This document shows positions 16,197 to 24,527 of a DNA stretch of 64,000 nt, piece after piece. Both the position numbers and the translations under genes were made by a program. The notes beneath the pieces are model-generated. The model had not been told where the DNA came from and did not search any database. It saw nothing but the letters and a program-made list of their open reading frames with translations. The DNA is taken from NCBI GenBank assembly GCA_021845505.1, contig JAJZVU010000007.1, positions 1 to 64,000 on the forward strand. The letters are read 5' to 3'. This DNA comes from Pseudomonadota bacterium (lineage in GTDB: Bacteria; Pseudomonadota; Gammaproteobacteria; Burkholderiales; Burkholderiaceae_C). The stretch's first letter is position 1. Each line of letters begins with the position of its first letter.

Positions 16197-16796
16197 ATGA
16201 GGAACTCGGGGAGCCCGGGGACGGCCGCCGCGCATGCGTGCCTGGACCTCATGCGCTCGCGGCGCCAGACTTCGCCCAAACGCCTGATCGATCCCGGACC
16301 CTCCGCGGAGCAGATCCACGCCCTGTTCGAAGCAGCGGCGCAGGCGCCGGACCATGGAAGGATTCGCCCCTGGCGCTTTGTCCATGTCAGCGAGGTCGCG
16401 CGCCCGGCCCTCGGGGAGGCCTTTGCATCCGCGCTGCGCGAACGCGACCCCTTGGCCACACCCGCGCATTGGCAGGATGCGCGCGACAAGGCGCTGCGAT
16501 CGCCGTTTCTCGCGTTGGCGATCGCTCGCCTGGACGACGCCCATTCGGGAATTCCGGCTGCGGAGCGCTACGTTTCTCTGGGATGCGCTCTGCAAAACAT
16601 GCTCCTCGTGGCGCACGCGCTCGGATATGGCGCGGGCCTGGTGAGCGGTCGGGCCGTGCATTCCGGGGCTCTGCGCGACCTGTTCGGCATCGAGGCGGGT
16701 GAGCTGGCCGTGTGTTTCATCGCGGTCGGGACCGTGCGTCAGGACAAGCCGGCGCGCGCAAGGCCGGCGCCTCGCGAGTTCGTCTCGATACTCTAG
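16197..16796 (+). CDS. Nitroreductase-family flavoprotein at the end of the aio operon
   Basis: FMN-dependent nitroreductase-family protein of 199 residues. The N-terminal RRQTSPKRLIDPGP corresponds to the FMN-phosphate region, followed by AAAQAPDHGRIRPWRF, which is typical of the family, and the C-terminal ALGYGAGLVSG segment. Nitroreductase-like genes accompany arsenite oxidase genes in some betaproteobacteria, as I recall, but their role there is not established. An in-frame ATG before RSRRQTSP is a possible shorter start. It reads in the aio direction, 59 bases after the cytochrome gene, and converges on a YecA-like gene. Confidence 0.82.
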   Translation: MRNSGSPGTAAAHACLDLMRSRRQTSPKRLIDPGPSAEQIHALFEAAAQAPDHGRIRPWRFVHVSEVARPALGEAFASALRERDPLATPAHWQDARDKALRSPFLALAIARLDDAHSGIPAAERYVSLGCALQNMLLVAHALGYGAGLVSGRAVHSGALRDLFGIEAGELAVCFIAVGTVRQDKPARARPAPREFVSIL

Positions 16797-16864
16797 TGTC
16801 CTGTCCCGCTAATCACTGTCATTTCGCTGGGCCGTATCGGGGCGCAGGCAAGGCGCTCGCCACG

Positions 16865-17587
16865 TCACTGCACTTGCGCGGCAGCCCCGCAACACCTGTT
16901 GAACTTCCTTCCACTGCCGCAGCGGCAGAGGTCGTTGCGCCCGACCTTGCCGCCGGTCGACCCGGCCACGTGGCGCTCGTCGACGGCTCGCCGGTGCGCA
17001 AGCCAGTACTGATGGATCGCCAGCACGGCGTCCGGGATCTGCAGGGAAAGCCTCTCGCGGTCCGCCGGCGTCCTGGTCGGCGCGTGCTGCCCGGGCTCGA
17101 AGTCCTCCTCGCCAAGGAGCTGGATGGGTCGCAGCCACGCGCGCCCTTGCCCGGTCGCCAGCAAGGGCGCCCAGTCCTCCTCGCACAGGTTCATTCCGGC
17201 GATGAAACCGCAGGCCCAGATCCGGGCATCGTCGCGCTCGCTGTCGCCGTCGCTGAACGTGGACCACAACGGCACGATCATCGAACCGTCCGGGTCCTCG
17301 AGACGGGCGACGATGCTGTTGGACAGGCGGGTGATGAGGCTGACGATGCGGCGCAGTGCGTCCGCGTCCTTCACCGGCGGCATCGTGTCGGTGAAGTCCT
17401 CGCCCCAGACGCGGGGCATCCAGCGCGTCGGAGGGACCGCGGTCGGGCCGATGGCCAGCGCGTGGAGGTAGCCGTCGAGCATGTCCAGGGTCATGCAGTC
17501 GTCGATTTCGGGTTCATACAGCAGGAACCGGTCGAGCTCGTCGATCTCGGCGTCGCTGAGCGGGGCGTTGAGGAGGGCGGGGTCCAT
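16865..17587 (-). CDS. UPF0149/YecA-family protein with C-terminal SEC-C zinc motif
   Basis: Cytoplasmic protein of 240 residues. The N-terminal two-thirds match the UPF0149 (YgfB/YecA) helical family. The C-terminus is a SEC-C domain, seen as GRNDLCRCGSGRKFNRCCG, with the CxC-x8-CC zinc ligands found in SecA and YecA. SEC-C proteins often interact with ribosomes or SecA-related partners; the specific function is unknown. The ATG at 17587 is chosen because MDPALLNAPLSDAEIDELD begins the family domain. It converges on the nitroreductase gene and has no obvious link to arsenic. Confidence 0.83.
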   Translation of the reverse strand: MDPALLNAPLSDAEIDELDRFLLYEPEIDDCMTLDMLDGYLHALAIGPTAVPPTRWMPRVWGEDFTDTMPPVKDADALRRIVSLITRLSNSIVARLEDPDGSMIVPLWSTFSDGDSERDDARIWACGFIAGMNLCEEDWAPLLATGQGRAWLRPIQLLGEEDFEPGQHAPTRTPADRERLSLQIPDAVLAIHQYWLAHRRAVDERHVAGSTGGKVGRNDLCRCGSGRKFNRCCGAAAQVQ

Positions 17588-17717
17588 GCCGGGGACTGTA
17601 GTGCATCGCCGGCGAAGGCTGCGATGGCCTCGTCGGAACCCGGCCGTCGTGCCGCGGCGAGGTCCGGCAGACCACCCTTCCCGGGAGTCTTCCCGAGTCG
17701 GCGCGCCGCCGCTGCGG

Positions 17718-18806
17718 CTAGCTCGGCGCGGCTTGCCGCAGTTCGCGGTCGAGTCGAGCCACCAGATCGGCCGCGGCGAGCGAGCGCGCCAGCGGCGCGC
17801 CCTGGCCGGCCCACTGCGCGCCGAAGCCGTGCTCCCCCTGCGCCTTGGCCGCCGCATGCAGCGCCTTCGCGGCGTCGTAGGCCACCGGATAGTCCGGCAG
17901 CGCGGGCCGGTCGCCGGCCTGTCCGAGTCGGGTCATGCGGTTGGCCAGGCTGCGCGCCGGCCGACCCGAGATCGCGGTCGTGAGCACGGTGTGCCGCGCC
18001 GCGTCGCCGAGCAGCGCCGCGCGGTAGCCGCTGTCGGCGGCCGACTCCGGGCAGGCGACGAAGGCCGTTCCCAACTGGGCGGCCTGGGCCCCCAGCGCGA
18101 GCGCGGCGGCGATCCCGGCGCCGTCCATGATGCCGCCGGCGGCGACCACCGGCAGGCTCGAGCGGCGCACCAGCATGCGCGTCAGCGCCAACACCCCCAG
18201 GCCCTCGTCCGGCGCATCGGGATCGAAGACCCCGCGATGGCCTCCGGCCTCGATGCCCTGCGCCACCAGCACGTCGATGCCGGCCTGCTCGGCCAGCGCG
18301 GCCTCGCGCAGATCGGTCACCGTGGCCATCAGCCGGATCCCCGCACCCCGGAGTGCGTCGATCACAGCGCGCGGCGGCAGGCCGAAGTGGAAACTGACCA
18401 CCGCCGGACGCTCGTCGAGCAGGAGCTCCTGCATCGCGCCATCGGCGACGAAGCTGGTGTAGATCTCCCGCAGGCCTTGCGGGGGATCCGCGCCGAACCG
18501 CGCGAACCACGGCGCCAGCCACTGCAGCCAGCGCCGCTCGGCCGCCTCGTCCCTGCGCGCGGGCGCGTGGCAGAACACGTTGACCTGGAACGGCGCGCGC
18601 GTGAGCTCGCGGGTCGCGCGGATCGCATCGCGGGCCTGCTGCGCGGTCATCGCGCCGACCCCGAGCGACCCCAGCGCGCCCGCGTTGCTCACCGCGGCGG
18701 CCATCTGGGGAGTGCTGACCCCTGCCATCGGTGCCTGCACGATGGGCTTGCGAATGCCCAGCAGGTTCAACAGCGATGCGTGGGCAGATGGGCTGGGCAT
18801 GACCAT
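17718..18806 (-). CDS. Nitronate monooxygenase / FMN-dependent 2-nitropropane dioxygenase family
   Basis: TIM-barrel flavoprotein of 362 residues. It shows the family start [28 protein letters not shown], the segment [12 protein letters not shown] with the FMN-contacting and catalytic-type histidine, and the phosphate-binding [30 protein letters not shown] (given as a region, about residues 215-245). Members oxidise alkyl nitronates such as propionate-3-nitronate using O2; some are enoyl reductases. It stands alone, divergent from a phosphoesterase gene. An ATG two codons downstream (18800) is equally possible as the start. Confidence 0.85.
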   Translation of the reverse strand: MVMPSPSAHASLLNLLGIRKPIVQAPMAGVSTPQMAAAVSNAGALGSLGVGAMTAQQARDAIRATRELTRAPFQVNVFCHAPARRDEAAERRWLQWLAPWFARFGADPPQGLREIYTSFVADGAMQELLLDERPAVVSFHFGLPPRAVIDALRGAGIRLMATVTDLREAALAEQAGIDVLVAQGIEAGGHRGVFDPDAPDEGLGVLALTRMLVRRSSLPVVAAGGIMDGAGIAAALALGAQAAQLGTAFVACPESAADSGYRAALLGDAARHTVLTTAISGRPARSLANRMTRLGQAGDRPALPDYPVAYDAAKALHAAAKAQGEHGFGAQWAGQGAPLARSLAAADLVARLDRELRQAAPS

Positions 18807-18952
18807 TCCTTCGATGGGTCGGTGGGCGATGCTGCCAGGAGCGCCTGCGGCAGCCCCGGTCGAAACACCGGCCTGCCGATGGACGCGGGTGCCCGAATCA
18901 TGGTAACAAGGGACCGGCGAATGCCTCATCGGGCGTACAGGTGCAGCGCAGC

Positions 18953-19786
18953 ATGGCGACCATCGTGTATTTCAGCGACGTCCACGTCGAGATCCGCGAA
19001 AAGGACGGCGCGGCGGGGTGGACGGAGCGGCATCCCCTGGCACTCGGCCCGGACTTGCGCGCGCACGCCGGCCGCGCCGATCTCCTCGTGCTCGCCGGCG
19101 ACATCGGCAGAATGCGCTCGCGGCGCAACGTCTCCACTCTGGCCTACGCTGCCCAGGCAGCCGAGTTCGTCGGCTGCCCTGCGCTGGTCGTTCCGGGGAA
19201 CCACGAGTACTACCGCAGCTCGTTCGACGAGGAGCGCGAGGCGCTGCTCGCCGCGCGCCTGGAGGGCGTGACGGTGCTCGACCGGGGGGAGGCCCGCTTC
19301 GCGATCGACGGACGCGAATTGCGGGTGCTCGGGGCGACGCTGTGGACCGATTACGCGGCGAACGGCGACCGCTCCGAGGCCATGCGCCGCGCGCACGACG
19401 GTATCGAGGACCATCGTCTGATCGGACGCCGCGGCGCGTCGTTCCTGCCGGAGGACGCGCTGGACGAGCATCGGCTGTCGCGCGCGTGGCTCGCCGAGCA
19501 CCTGACCCAGGCGCACTCCGGGCCGACGCTGGTCGTCACCCACCATGTTCCCCATTCGGCCGCGCGCAACCCGAGATTCGGCGTCACGCCTCTTTCGCCG
19601 GCGTTCCACAGCGACTGCGACGAGCTGATCGACGCCGCGGCGCGCGCCGGCGTCGCGGGCTGGATCTTCGGCCATCATCACTGGTGCCTCGAACTCGACC
19701 TGCGGGGGGTCCGCCTGCTGTCGGCGCAGCCAGGGTACCCCGGCGAGGCGACCAATTGGCGCGGTCCGGGACGGCTGGAGATCTGA
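18953..19786 (+). CDS. Calcineurin-like metallophosphoesterase
   Basis: Cytoplasmic dinuclear-metal phosphoesterase of about 277 residues. Metal-binding motifs occur in the canonical order: FSDVHVEI (residues 6-13), LAGDIG, PGNHEYY, THHVPHS and the C-terminal GHHHW. No signal peptide is seen. The substrate (nucleotide, phosphodiester or protein) cannot be told. An ATG four codons upstream (18941) is an alternative start. It is divergent from the nitronate monooxygenase gene and convergent with the acyl-CoA ligase gene. Confidence 0.87.
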   Translation: MATIVYFSDVHVEIREKDGAAGWTERHPLALGPDLRAHAGRADLLVLAGDIGRMRSRRNVSTLAYAAQAAEFVGCPALVVPGNHEYYRSSFDEEREALLAARLEGVTVLDRGEARFAIDGRELRVLGATLWTDYAANGDRSEAMRRAHDGIEDHRLIGRRGASFLPEDALDEHRLSRAWLAEHLTQAHSGPTLVVTHHVPHSAARNPRFGVTPLSPAFHSDCDELIDAAARAGVAGWIFGHHHWCLELDLRGVRLLSAQPGYPGEATNWRGPGRLEI

Positions 19787-19821
19787 TCCCCCCGCCGTTG
19801 CCGGCGCCGCGACCGGGGATC
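19785..19821. terminator. Inverted repeat between convergent genes
   Basis: GATCCCC (19785-19791) pairs with GGGGATC (19815-19821), and a smaller GC-rich hairpin lies inside the loop. It overlaps the phosphoesterase stop and faces the ligase stop. There is no T-run. Confidence 0.35.
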
Positions 19822-19849
19822 GGCCGACACACGCGGCAGCCGGCGACCC

Positions 19850-21469
19850 TCAGCGTGCCGTGATCTGGCGCACGAGTTCCGACCTCCGCACCTTGCCGGT
19901 CGGGGTCATCGGCAGTGCGTCGAGCCGGACCATCCGCTCCGGCAACTTGTAGTCGGCCACCCGACCCTTGAGGAACGCCACGACCTCCTCCAGCTCGAGT
20001 TGCCGGCCCGGCTTGAGCACGACGCAAAGGCAGTTGCTCTCGCCGAGTCGCGGGTCGGGCACGCCGACCACGGCCGCCTGCATGACCTTCGGATGCTCGT
20101 AGAGCAACTCCTCGATCTCGCGCGGGAAGTACTTCTTTCCCGCGCGGTTGATGATCTCCTTCTTGCGCCCGGCGATGCGCAGGTTGCCTTCGGCGTCGAC
20201 GAACTGCCCAAGGTCACCTGTGCGGAACCAGCCGTCGGCGGTGAAGCTGTCGGCGTTGGCCTGCGGGTTGTCCAGGTAGCCCAGATGCACCGACGGTCCG
20301 CTGGCCGCGATCTCCCCGATCTCGCCGAATGGCACGTCGCGGCCCGCGTCGTCGACGAGGCGCAGCCCCATCGAGGGAAGACAACGGCCGACCGTGCCGA
20401 TGACCTTCAGCGGGTCGTCGGTGAGCCGGGTGATGGCGTGAAAGCCGGTCTCCAGCATGCCGTACAGCTCGATCAGCCGCGCGTGCGGAACCGCTGCCTG
20501 GAACGCCTTGACGGTCTCGACCGCAGCCGAAGTCCCGCCGGTGATCATGACCCGCAGCGAGGACAGGTCGTGATGCGCAAGCTCCGGTGCGTTGAGCAGC
20601 GACACGATCGCGGCGGGCGGCGTCGGGATGTAGGTGATACGCTCGCGCTCGATCACGTGCAGCACCTCGGCCGCGGAAAAGCGCTCGAGCATCACGATGC
20701 GCGCGCCGGCCATCACGGTCTGCACCAGGTTGAGGTAGCCCCAGTTGAGCCCGACCGGCAGGAAGCCCAACAGCACGTCGTCCTCGGTTACACGCAGCTC
20801 CCGGTTGAACAGTTCGGCGGTCCACAACGTCGTGTCGAAGCTGTGGAGAACTCCCTTCGGGTTACCGGTCGTTCCGGAGGTGAAGCACATCCGCATCACA
20901 TCCTGCGAACTCATGCGCAGGCGATCGGATTCTGCCATTTCGGGCGTGTGCGCAACCACCCTGGCAAAGCTGGTGACGCCCGGGTGCTCGACGTCGTCGA
21001 TGCAGATCGCCAGCGCGAGCTCAGGCAGCCCGCCGCGCATGCCGTCGAGCATCCCGAGGTAGTCGAACCCCTTGGACTCCTTCGCGCAGACGTAGGCCTT
21101 GCTCTTCGAGAACCTGAGGATGTACTCGACCTCCACCGCGCGGAAGTCCGCGCTGATCTTGTTCGCGACCGCGCCGACCAGTTCGAGGGCGAAGAACACC
21201 ACCGGAAACTCGATCCGACTGGGCAACTGCAGGGTCACGACGTCGCCGCGGTCGATGCCTTGCCGACGCAGGAACTCGGCGAAGCGCCGAACCTCGGCCC
21301 ATAGCTGACCATAGGTGACGCGGCGGCGTTCGTCGGCCATGGCCTCGCGGTCCGGAGTCTGCCGGGCGCGTGCCTGCATGATGTCGGCGAAGGTTGCCTT
21401 GCCCCAATAGCCCTGCGCGGTGTAGCGGGCGATGGCCTGGGCCGACGGCGGGCGTGGAATGTCGATCAT
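19850..21469 (-). CDS. Acyl-CoA ligase (class I adenylate-forming enzyme)
   Basis: ATP-dependent CoA ligase of 539 residues. It carries the P-loop FTSGTTGNPKG (about residues 205-215), the acyl-adenylate motif YGMLETG, the segment DGWFRTGD, the hinge region IAGRKKEIINRAGKKYFP and the catalytic lysine motif PTGKVRR near the C-terminus. The pattern is that of medium-chain, cyclohexanecarboxylate or carnitine-type ligases; the true acid is unknown. It is the last gene of a three-gene operon with an SDR and an amidohydrolase under TetR control, so it probably activates a catabolic carboxylate. AAGGA precedes the ATG. Confidence 0.88.
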   Translation of the reverse strand: MIDIPRPPSAQAIARYTAQGYWGKATFADIMQARARQTPDREAMADERRRVTYGQLWAEVRRFAEFLRRQGIDRGDVVTLQLPSRIEFPVVFFALELVGAVANKISADFRAVEVEYILRFSKSKAYVCAKESKGFDYLGMLDGMRGGLPELALAICIDDVEHPGVTSFARVVAHTPEMAESDRLRMSSQDVMRMCFTSGTTGNPKGVLHSFDTTLWTAELFNRELRVTEDDVLLGFLPVGLNWGYLNLVQTVMAGARIVMLERFSAAEVLHVIERERITYIPTPPAAIVSLLNAPELAHHDLSSLRVMITGGTSAAVETVKAFQAAVPHARLIELYGMLETGFHAITRLTDDPLKVIGTVGRCLPSMGLRLVDDAGRDVPFGEIGEIAASGPSVHLGYLDNPQANADSFTADGWFRTGDLGQFVDAEGNLRIAGRKKEIINRAGKKYFPREIEELLYEHPKVMQAAVVGVPDPRLGESNCLCVVLKPGRQLELEEVVAFLKGRVADYKLPERMVRLDALPMTPTGKVRRSELVRQITAR

Positions 21470-21481
21470 CGTGGATGTCCT

Positions 21482-22261
21482 TCAGCGCGTCGCGCGCAGC
21501 AGCCCGCCGTCGACCTGGATCGCGGTTCCGGTGATGTAGGAGCCCTTGGGCGACACCAGCAGCGCGACCAGGTTCGCGACGTCGTCGACGCTGCCGATGC
21601 GGTTCATCGGAATCTCGGCGCGCAGCCGCTGCTGCACCGCCTCGGCGCCTTCGTCGCTCGCCGCGAACACCTTGCGCAGTCGCGAGGTATCGATGTAGCC
21701 GGGGCAGATGGTGTTCACGTTGATGCCGTCGCGGCCGATCTCGAGCGAAAGCGTCTTGGCGTATCCGATCACCCCGGCCCAGGTGCTGGCCGAGAGCGCG
21801 AAGCCGGCGATCGGCTGGATCGCCGACACCGCGGTGATGTTGAGGATCGAGCCGCCACCGCGCGCACGCATGTGGGGCACGACCTCGCGCACCATGCGAG
21901 TCACATACAAGAGGTTCTGCTCGACCGCCCTCTCCCACGCGGTGTCATCGAAGGAGAGAGCTTCGCCAAGAGGAGGCGCACCGTCGTTGTTGACCAGGAT
22001 GTCGATGCCGCCGCAACGCGCGGCCACCTCGGCGACCACGCGCCTGCAGTCATCGGCCCGCCGGCAGTCGGCCGTGATCGGCACGATCGTGCCGCCGGTC
22101 CTCTGGCGCAAGTCGGCAGCCGCCGCTTCGAGCTCGGCCTGGCGGCGCGCGCTGATCGCCACCGTCGCGCCCTCGCCGGCGAGAACCCGTGCAATGCCGA
22201 ATCCGATTCCCTTGCTGCCACCGCCGACGATGGCGACCTTGCCTTGGAGCTCGAGGTTCAT
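21482..22261 (-). CDS. SDR-fold protein lacking the canonical catalytic residues
   Basis: Short-chain dehydrogenase/reductase-fold protein of 259 residues. The cofactor motif is GGGSKGIG (residues 13-20), with D65 and NND at 91-93 in place of the usual NNAG. Alignment to typical SDRs puts S157-A-S-T-W161 where the catalytic YxxxK should be, and T143-A144 at the catalytic serine. It ends with the family-typical SPKGSYITGTAIQVDGG. A described SDR subgroup (beta-ketoacyl reductase-like) also departs from the tetrad, so the protein may have another chemistry or a non-enzymatic role. Its start overlaps the amidohydrolase stop by 4 bases. Confidence 0.85.
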   Translation of the reverse strand: MNLELQGKVAIVGGGSKGIGFGIARVLAGEGATVAISARRQAELEAAAADLRQRTGGTIVPITADCRRADDCRRVVAEVAARCGGIDILVNNDGAPPLGEALSFDDTAWERAVEQNLLYVTRMVREVVPHMRARGGGSILNITAVSAIQPIAGFALSASTWAGVIGYAKTLSLEIGRDGINVNTICPGYIDTSRLRKVFAASDEGAEAVQQRLRAEIPMNRIGSVDDVANLVALLVSPKGSYITGTAIQVDGGLLRATR

Positions 22262-23118
22262 GGGCGCCTCACGCCGGCGAGAAAGCGCTCGGCATTGCCA
22301 TGGAACAGGCCCTGCAGCACCTCCTCTGAGTAGCCGCACTCACGCCACTCTCGCACCAGCCGTTCGTAGCTGAACATGGGATAGTCGGCACCGAACATCA
22401 CGCGCTCGCGAAGCCGCCGCGCGATGTCGTGGCGCAGCTCCGGCTGGTGGTACTTGGGCGCCCATCCATGCAACTCGTACCAGACATTGCGCTTGTGCAT
22501 GAGCACCGCGATGGTCTCCGCCTGCCATGGCCAGCCGGGACGGGCCGCGACGATCGTCAGTTGCGGATACTTCGCGGCCACCGCGTCGAGATGACGGGGG
22601 TGGCAGTCGTCGAGCACGACGCCGCCACCGCCCGGCAGGCCGGCGCCCAGGCCGGTTGTGCCAACGAAGAGCAGCACCGGGACCGCGGCGTCGATGCACA
22701 GCTCGTAGAACGGCTCCCACGCCGGGTGGGTCGCCGGCCCGCTGCCCGATCCGGAGACGCTGAATCCGATGAAGCCGGGGGCCTGGTCGATGCAGCGACG
22801 CAGTTCGCGCACGCCATCCAGGCCGGTGTGCGGGTCGATGTGGATCCAGTGGCCGAGGATCTGCTGCGGGTACGCGCGCTGGGTCGCGAAGCCGTAGTCA
22901 TGCACCTCCCTGGCCTCGGCAAGCGGGATGAACTTGGTATAGCCGAAGTCGAGAATGGCCTGCACGCCGCTGAGCCGGAAGTACGCGACCATCTCCTGCT
23001 CGGTGTGGTAGGTCGGCTCGGAATTCCAGGTGGCCTTCTGCTGAGCCAGCTCGGCCTGGCTGCGCAGCGCATAGCCGCGCCGCGTGCCCCAGTGCGAATG
23101 CATGTCGATGAGCTTCAT
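22258..23118 (-). CDS. Amidohydrolase-2 family protein (TIM-barrel hydrolase/decarboxylase)
   Basis: Metal-dependent TIM-barrel protein of 286 residues. The N-terminal HSH motif (MKLIDMHSHWG) supplies the first metal ligands; H-containing GHWIHID and the late FGADYPMF segment with the catalytic aspartate follow. This family contains aromatic-acid decarboxylases (ACMSD-like), lactonases and ring-opening hydrolases. It is the first gene of the operon with the SDR and CoA ligase, so it may open or decarboxylate a ring-derived substrate before CoA activation. The ATG at 23118 is followed at once by the conserved domain. Confidence 0.83.
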   Translation of the reverse strand: MKLIDMHSHWGTRRGYALRSQAELAQQKATWNSEPTYHTEQEMVAYFRLSGVQAILDFGYTKFIPLAEAREVHDYGFATQRAYPQQILGHWIHIDPHTGLDGVRELRRCIDQAPGFIGFSVSGSGSGPATHPAWEPFYELCIDAAVPVLLFVGTTGLGAGLPGGGGVVLDDCHPRHLDAVAAKYPQLTIVAARPGWPWQAETIAVLMHKRNVWYELHGWAPKYHQPELRHDIARRLRERVMFGADYPMFSYERLVREWRECGYSEEVLQGLFHGNAERFLAGVRRP

Positions 23119-23209
23119 GGGACGCCGATCGCGGTCATGGGGTTGTCGCCAGGCGGTGCATCCGGAAGGCCGAGCGCGGCGGCTGCGCGCGTCGCGATGA
23201 CGACCTGAC

Positions 23210-23247
23210 TGAGCGCTCATAATGTGCAACGCCGGCGGATCTGTCAA
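23210..23247 (-). promoter_or_regulatory. Promoter of the amidohydrolase-SDR-ligase operon with TetR operator
   Basis: On the minus strand TTGACA (23242-23247) and CATTAT (23219-23224) are 17 bp apart, a strong sigma-70 promoter. A perfect palindrome TGAGCGCTCA at 23210-23219 begins at the -10 and covers the predicted transcript start. The adjacent tetR gene has a related site, so repression by that regulator is the simplest reading. Confidence 0.75.
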
Positions 23248-23329
23248 TCCGTCGCAGCGCGTGGAAACCCCAGTCCATCCCGGGTCCGGCCCCTCTCCAC
23301 CTGCATTCGACGCTGCCCGGGCCCGTCCC

Positions 23330-23349
23330 TATACTGAGCGCACGCTCAT
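23330..23349 (+). promoter_or_regulatory. tetR promoter -10 and second operator
   Basis: TATACT (23330-23335) is a -10 element. It overlaps the dyad TGAGCG-CA-CGCTCA at 23335-23348, which shares both ACTGAGCG and CGCTCAT arms with the operator at 23210-23219. The site lies 13 bases before the tetR ATG and suggests autoregulation. No convincing -35 was found. Confidence 0.65.
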
Positions 23350-23361
23350 GGAGGGTCAGCG

Positions 23362-24099
23362 ATGCAGCCTGCGTTGGCAAGGCCCGCGGCGGTGCGGGCG
23401 CGCCGCATCAAGACGGCAACGAAAAACGAACGCCTGGTGCGCGAGCGCCGGGAGGCGCTGATCGAGGCGGCGATCCGGGTGTTCATCGACAAGGGATTTC
23501 ACAACGCGACCGTGCGCGACATCGGTCGCGCGGCGGGGATGACCCAGGGCACGATCTACAACTACGTGCGCTCGAAGGATGACATCCTCTACATGGTCTG
23601 CGATCGCATCGTCACCGAGTACCAGGCGCAGGCGCGCAAGGCCCTCGATGTCTCGCACGGCCCGCTCGATCGCGTGCGCTCGGCGGTTCGCGCCATCTCC
23701 GAGGTGATGTACCGCCATCGGCGCGAGATCCTTCTGATCTATCAGGACAGCCATCTGCTCGAACCGCGCTCGCTTCGCGTGATCCTGGCCCGGGTGGAGG
23801 AGTTCATCGGCATGTTCGAGCAGCTCGTGAGCCAGGCCGCACGGGAGCTGGACATCGACCTTCCCTTCCCCCATCTTTCGGCCAACATCATCACCTTCCT
23901 GCCGGTCATGATCGTGCTGCGCGGATGGTCGCTGCGCGAGCGGCTCAGCGAGCGGCAGGTCGTCGAGCAGATCGGCGAGTTCCTGGTTCGGGGGCTCGGC
24001 CTCACCGCGGCGCACGGACACGCGCGCTCGCGGCGTACGCGCGAGGCGCCGGCCACCGGACGCGGCGATGGCTCCGCCTCGAGATCGCGCGGTGTCTGA
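23362..24099 (+). CDS. TetR-family transcriptional regulator
   Basis: Repressor of 245 residues. The helix-turn-helix lies at about residues 45-75 (NATVRDIGRAAGMTQGTIYNYVRSKDD, given as a region). The ligand domain resembles the TetR_C class of acyl-CoA-responsive regulators. A long basic N-terminal arm (residues 1-30) and a disordered Arg/Ser-rich tail are present. It is divergent from the amidohydrolase-SDR-CoA ligase operon, and both promoters carry TGAGCG/CGCTCA operators, so it most likely controls them and itself. An acyl-CoA made by the ligase is a plausible inducer. Confidence 0.87.
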   Translation: MQPALARPAAVRARRIKTATKNERLVRERREALIEAAIRVFIDKGFHNATVRDIGRAAGMTQGTIYNYVRSKDDILYMVCDRIVTEYQAQARKALDVSHGPLDRVRSAVRAISEVMYRHRREILLIYQDSHLLEPRSLRVILARVEEFIGMFEQLVSQAARELDIDLPFPHLSANIITFLPVMIVLRGWSLRERLSERQVVEQIGEFLVRGLGLTAAHGHARSRRTREAPATGRGDGSASRSRGV

Positions 24100-24424
24100 C
24101 GGGCCCGCGCACCCACCCGCGCCCGCGAAGACTCGCTCCTGGTCGCGGGAAGTGGCCCGCGCCAGCTTCGCGCTCGACCTGCAGGCCGGCGTGTTCACCT
24201 GGGACGATCCGAGCGCGATCGCCCGTTCGCTGCGCGACTCCGCCGAGTCGAGCACAAGGCGCAAGGGCACGCCGTTCGGGTCGGCGATGTCGATGCTCAA
24301 CTACTACATCAATCGCTGCGGCCGCAAGCTGCCGCCGGCGCGGCGCGCCACGCTGGAGGCTGCGAAGCGGGAGTTGCGCGCGCTGTACGGGCGGCCCCGC
24401 GGGACGCCGCGTGCCGGCCCATGA
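24068..24424 (+). CDS. DUF3175-family small protein
   Basis: Small basic protein of 118 residues of unknown function. The segment WSREVARASFALDLQAGVF, then TWDDPSAIARSLRDSAESS and SAMSMLNYYINRCG, matches the DUF3175 family, which is common in soil Proteobacteria. The first 20 or so residues are poorly conserved, so the true start could be downstream. It overlaps the end of the TetR gene by 32 bases in another frame. No partner or role can be suggested from the neighbours. Confidence 0.7.
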   Translation: MAPPRDRAVSDGPAHPPAPAKTRSWSREVARASFALDLQAGVFTWDDPSAIARSLRDSAESSTRRKGTPFGSAMSMLNYYINRCGRKLPPARRATLEAAKRELRALYGRPRGTPRAGP

Positions 24425-24493
24425 GCCGCCGCGCGCCGCCCCGTGCAAGCGCGATGCGGCAAGCCCCGCGGCCCGCCGGGGGCGTCGCCCGAT

Positions 24494-24523
24494 CCCGGGT
24501 CGGGCTGCGAGCCCAGGCCCGGG
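24494..24523. terminator. Strong hairpin between convergent genes
   Basis: CCCGGG (24494-24499) and CCCGGG (24518-24523) form the outer stem; GGGCT (24502-24506) and AGCCC (24510-24514) form the inner stem around a 3-base loop. It lies between the DUF3175 gene and the secreted-protein gene, which converge. No T-run follows. Confidence 0.45.
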
Positions 24524-24527
24524 CGGA

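Noticed and set aside
16797-16864. Sequence just after the nitroreductase stop that resembles the end of some insertion sequences
   Set aside because: No matching inverted end, target duplication or transposase fragment is present in the window.
17491-18522. Open minus-strand frame overlapping the start of the YecA-like gene and most of the nitronate monooxygenase gene
   Set aside because: Only its final residues overlap real YecA sequence; the rest is an out-of-frame shadow of the monooxygenase.
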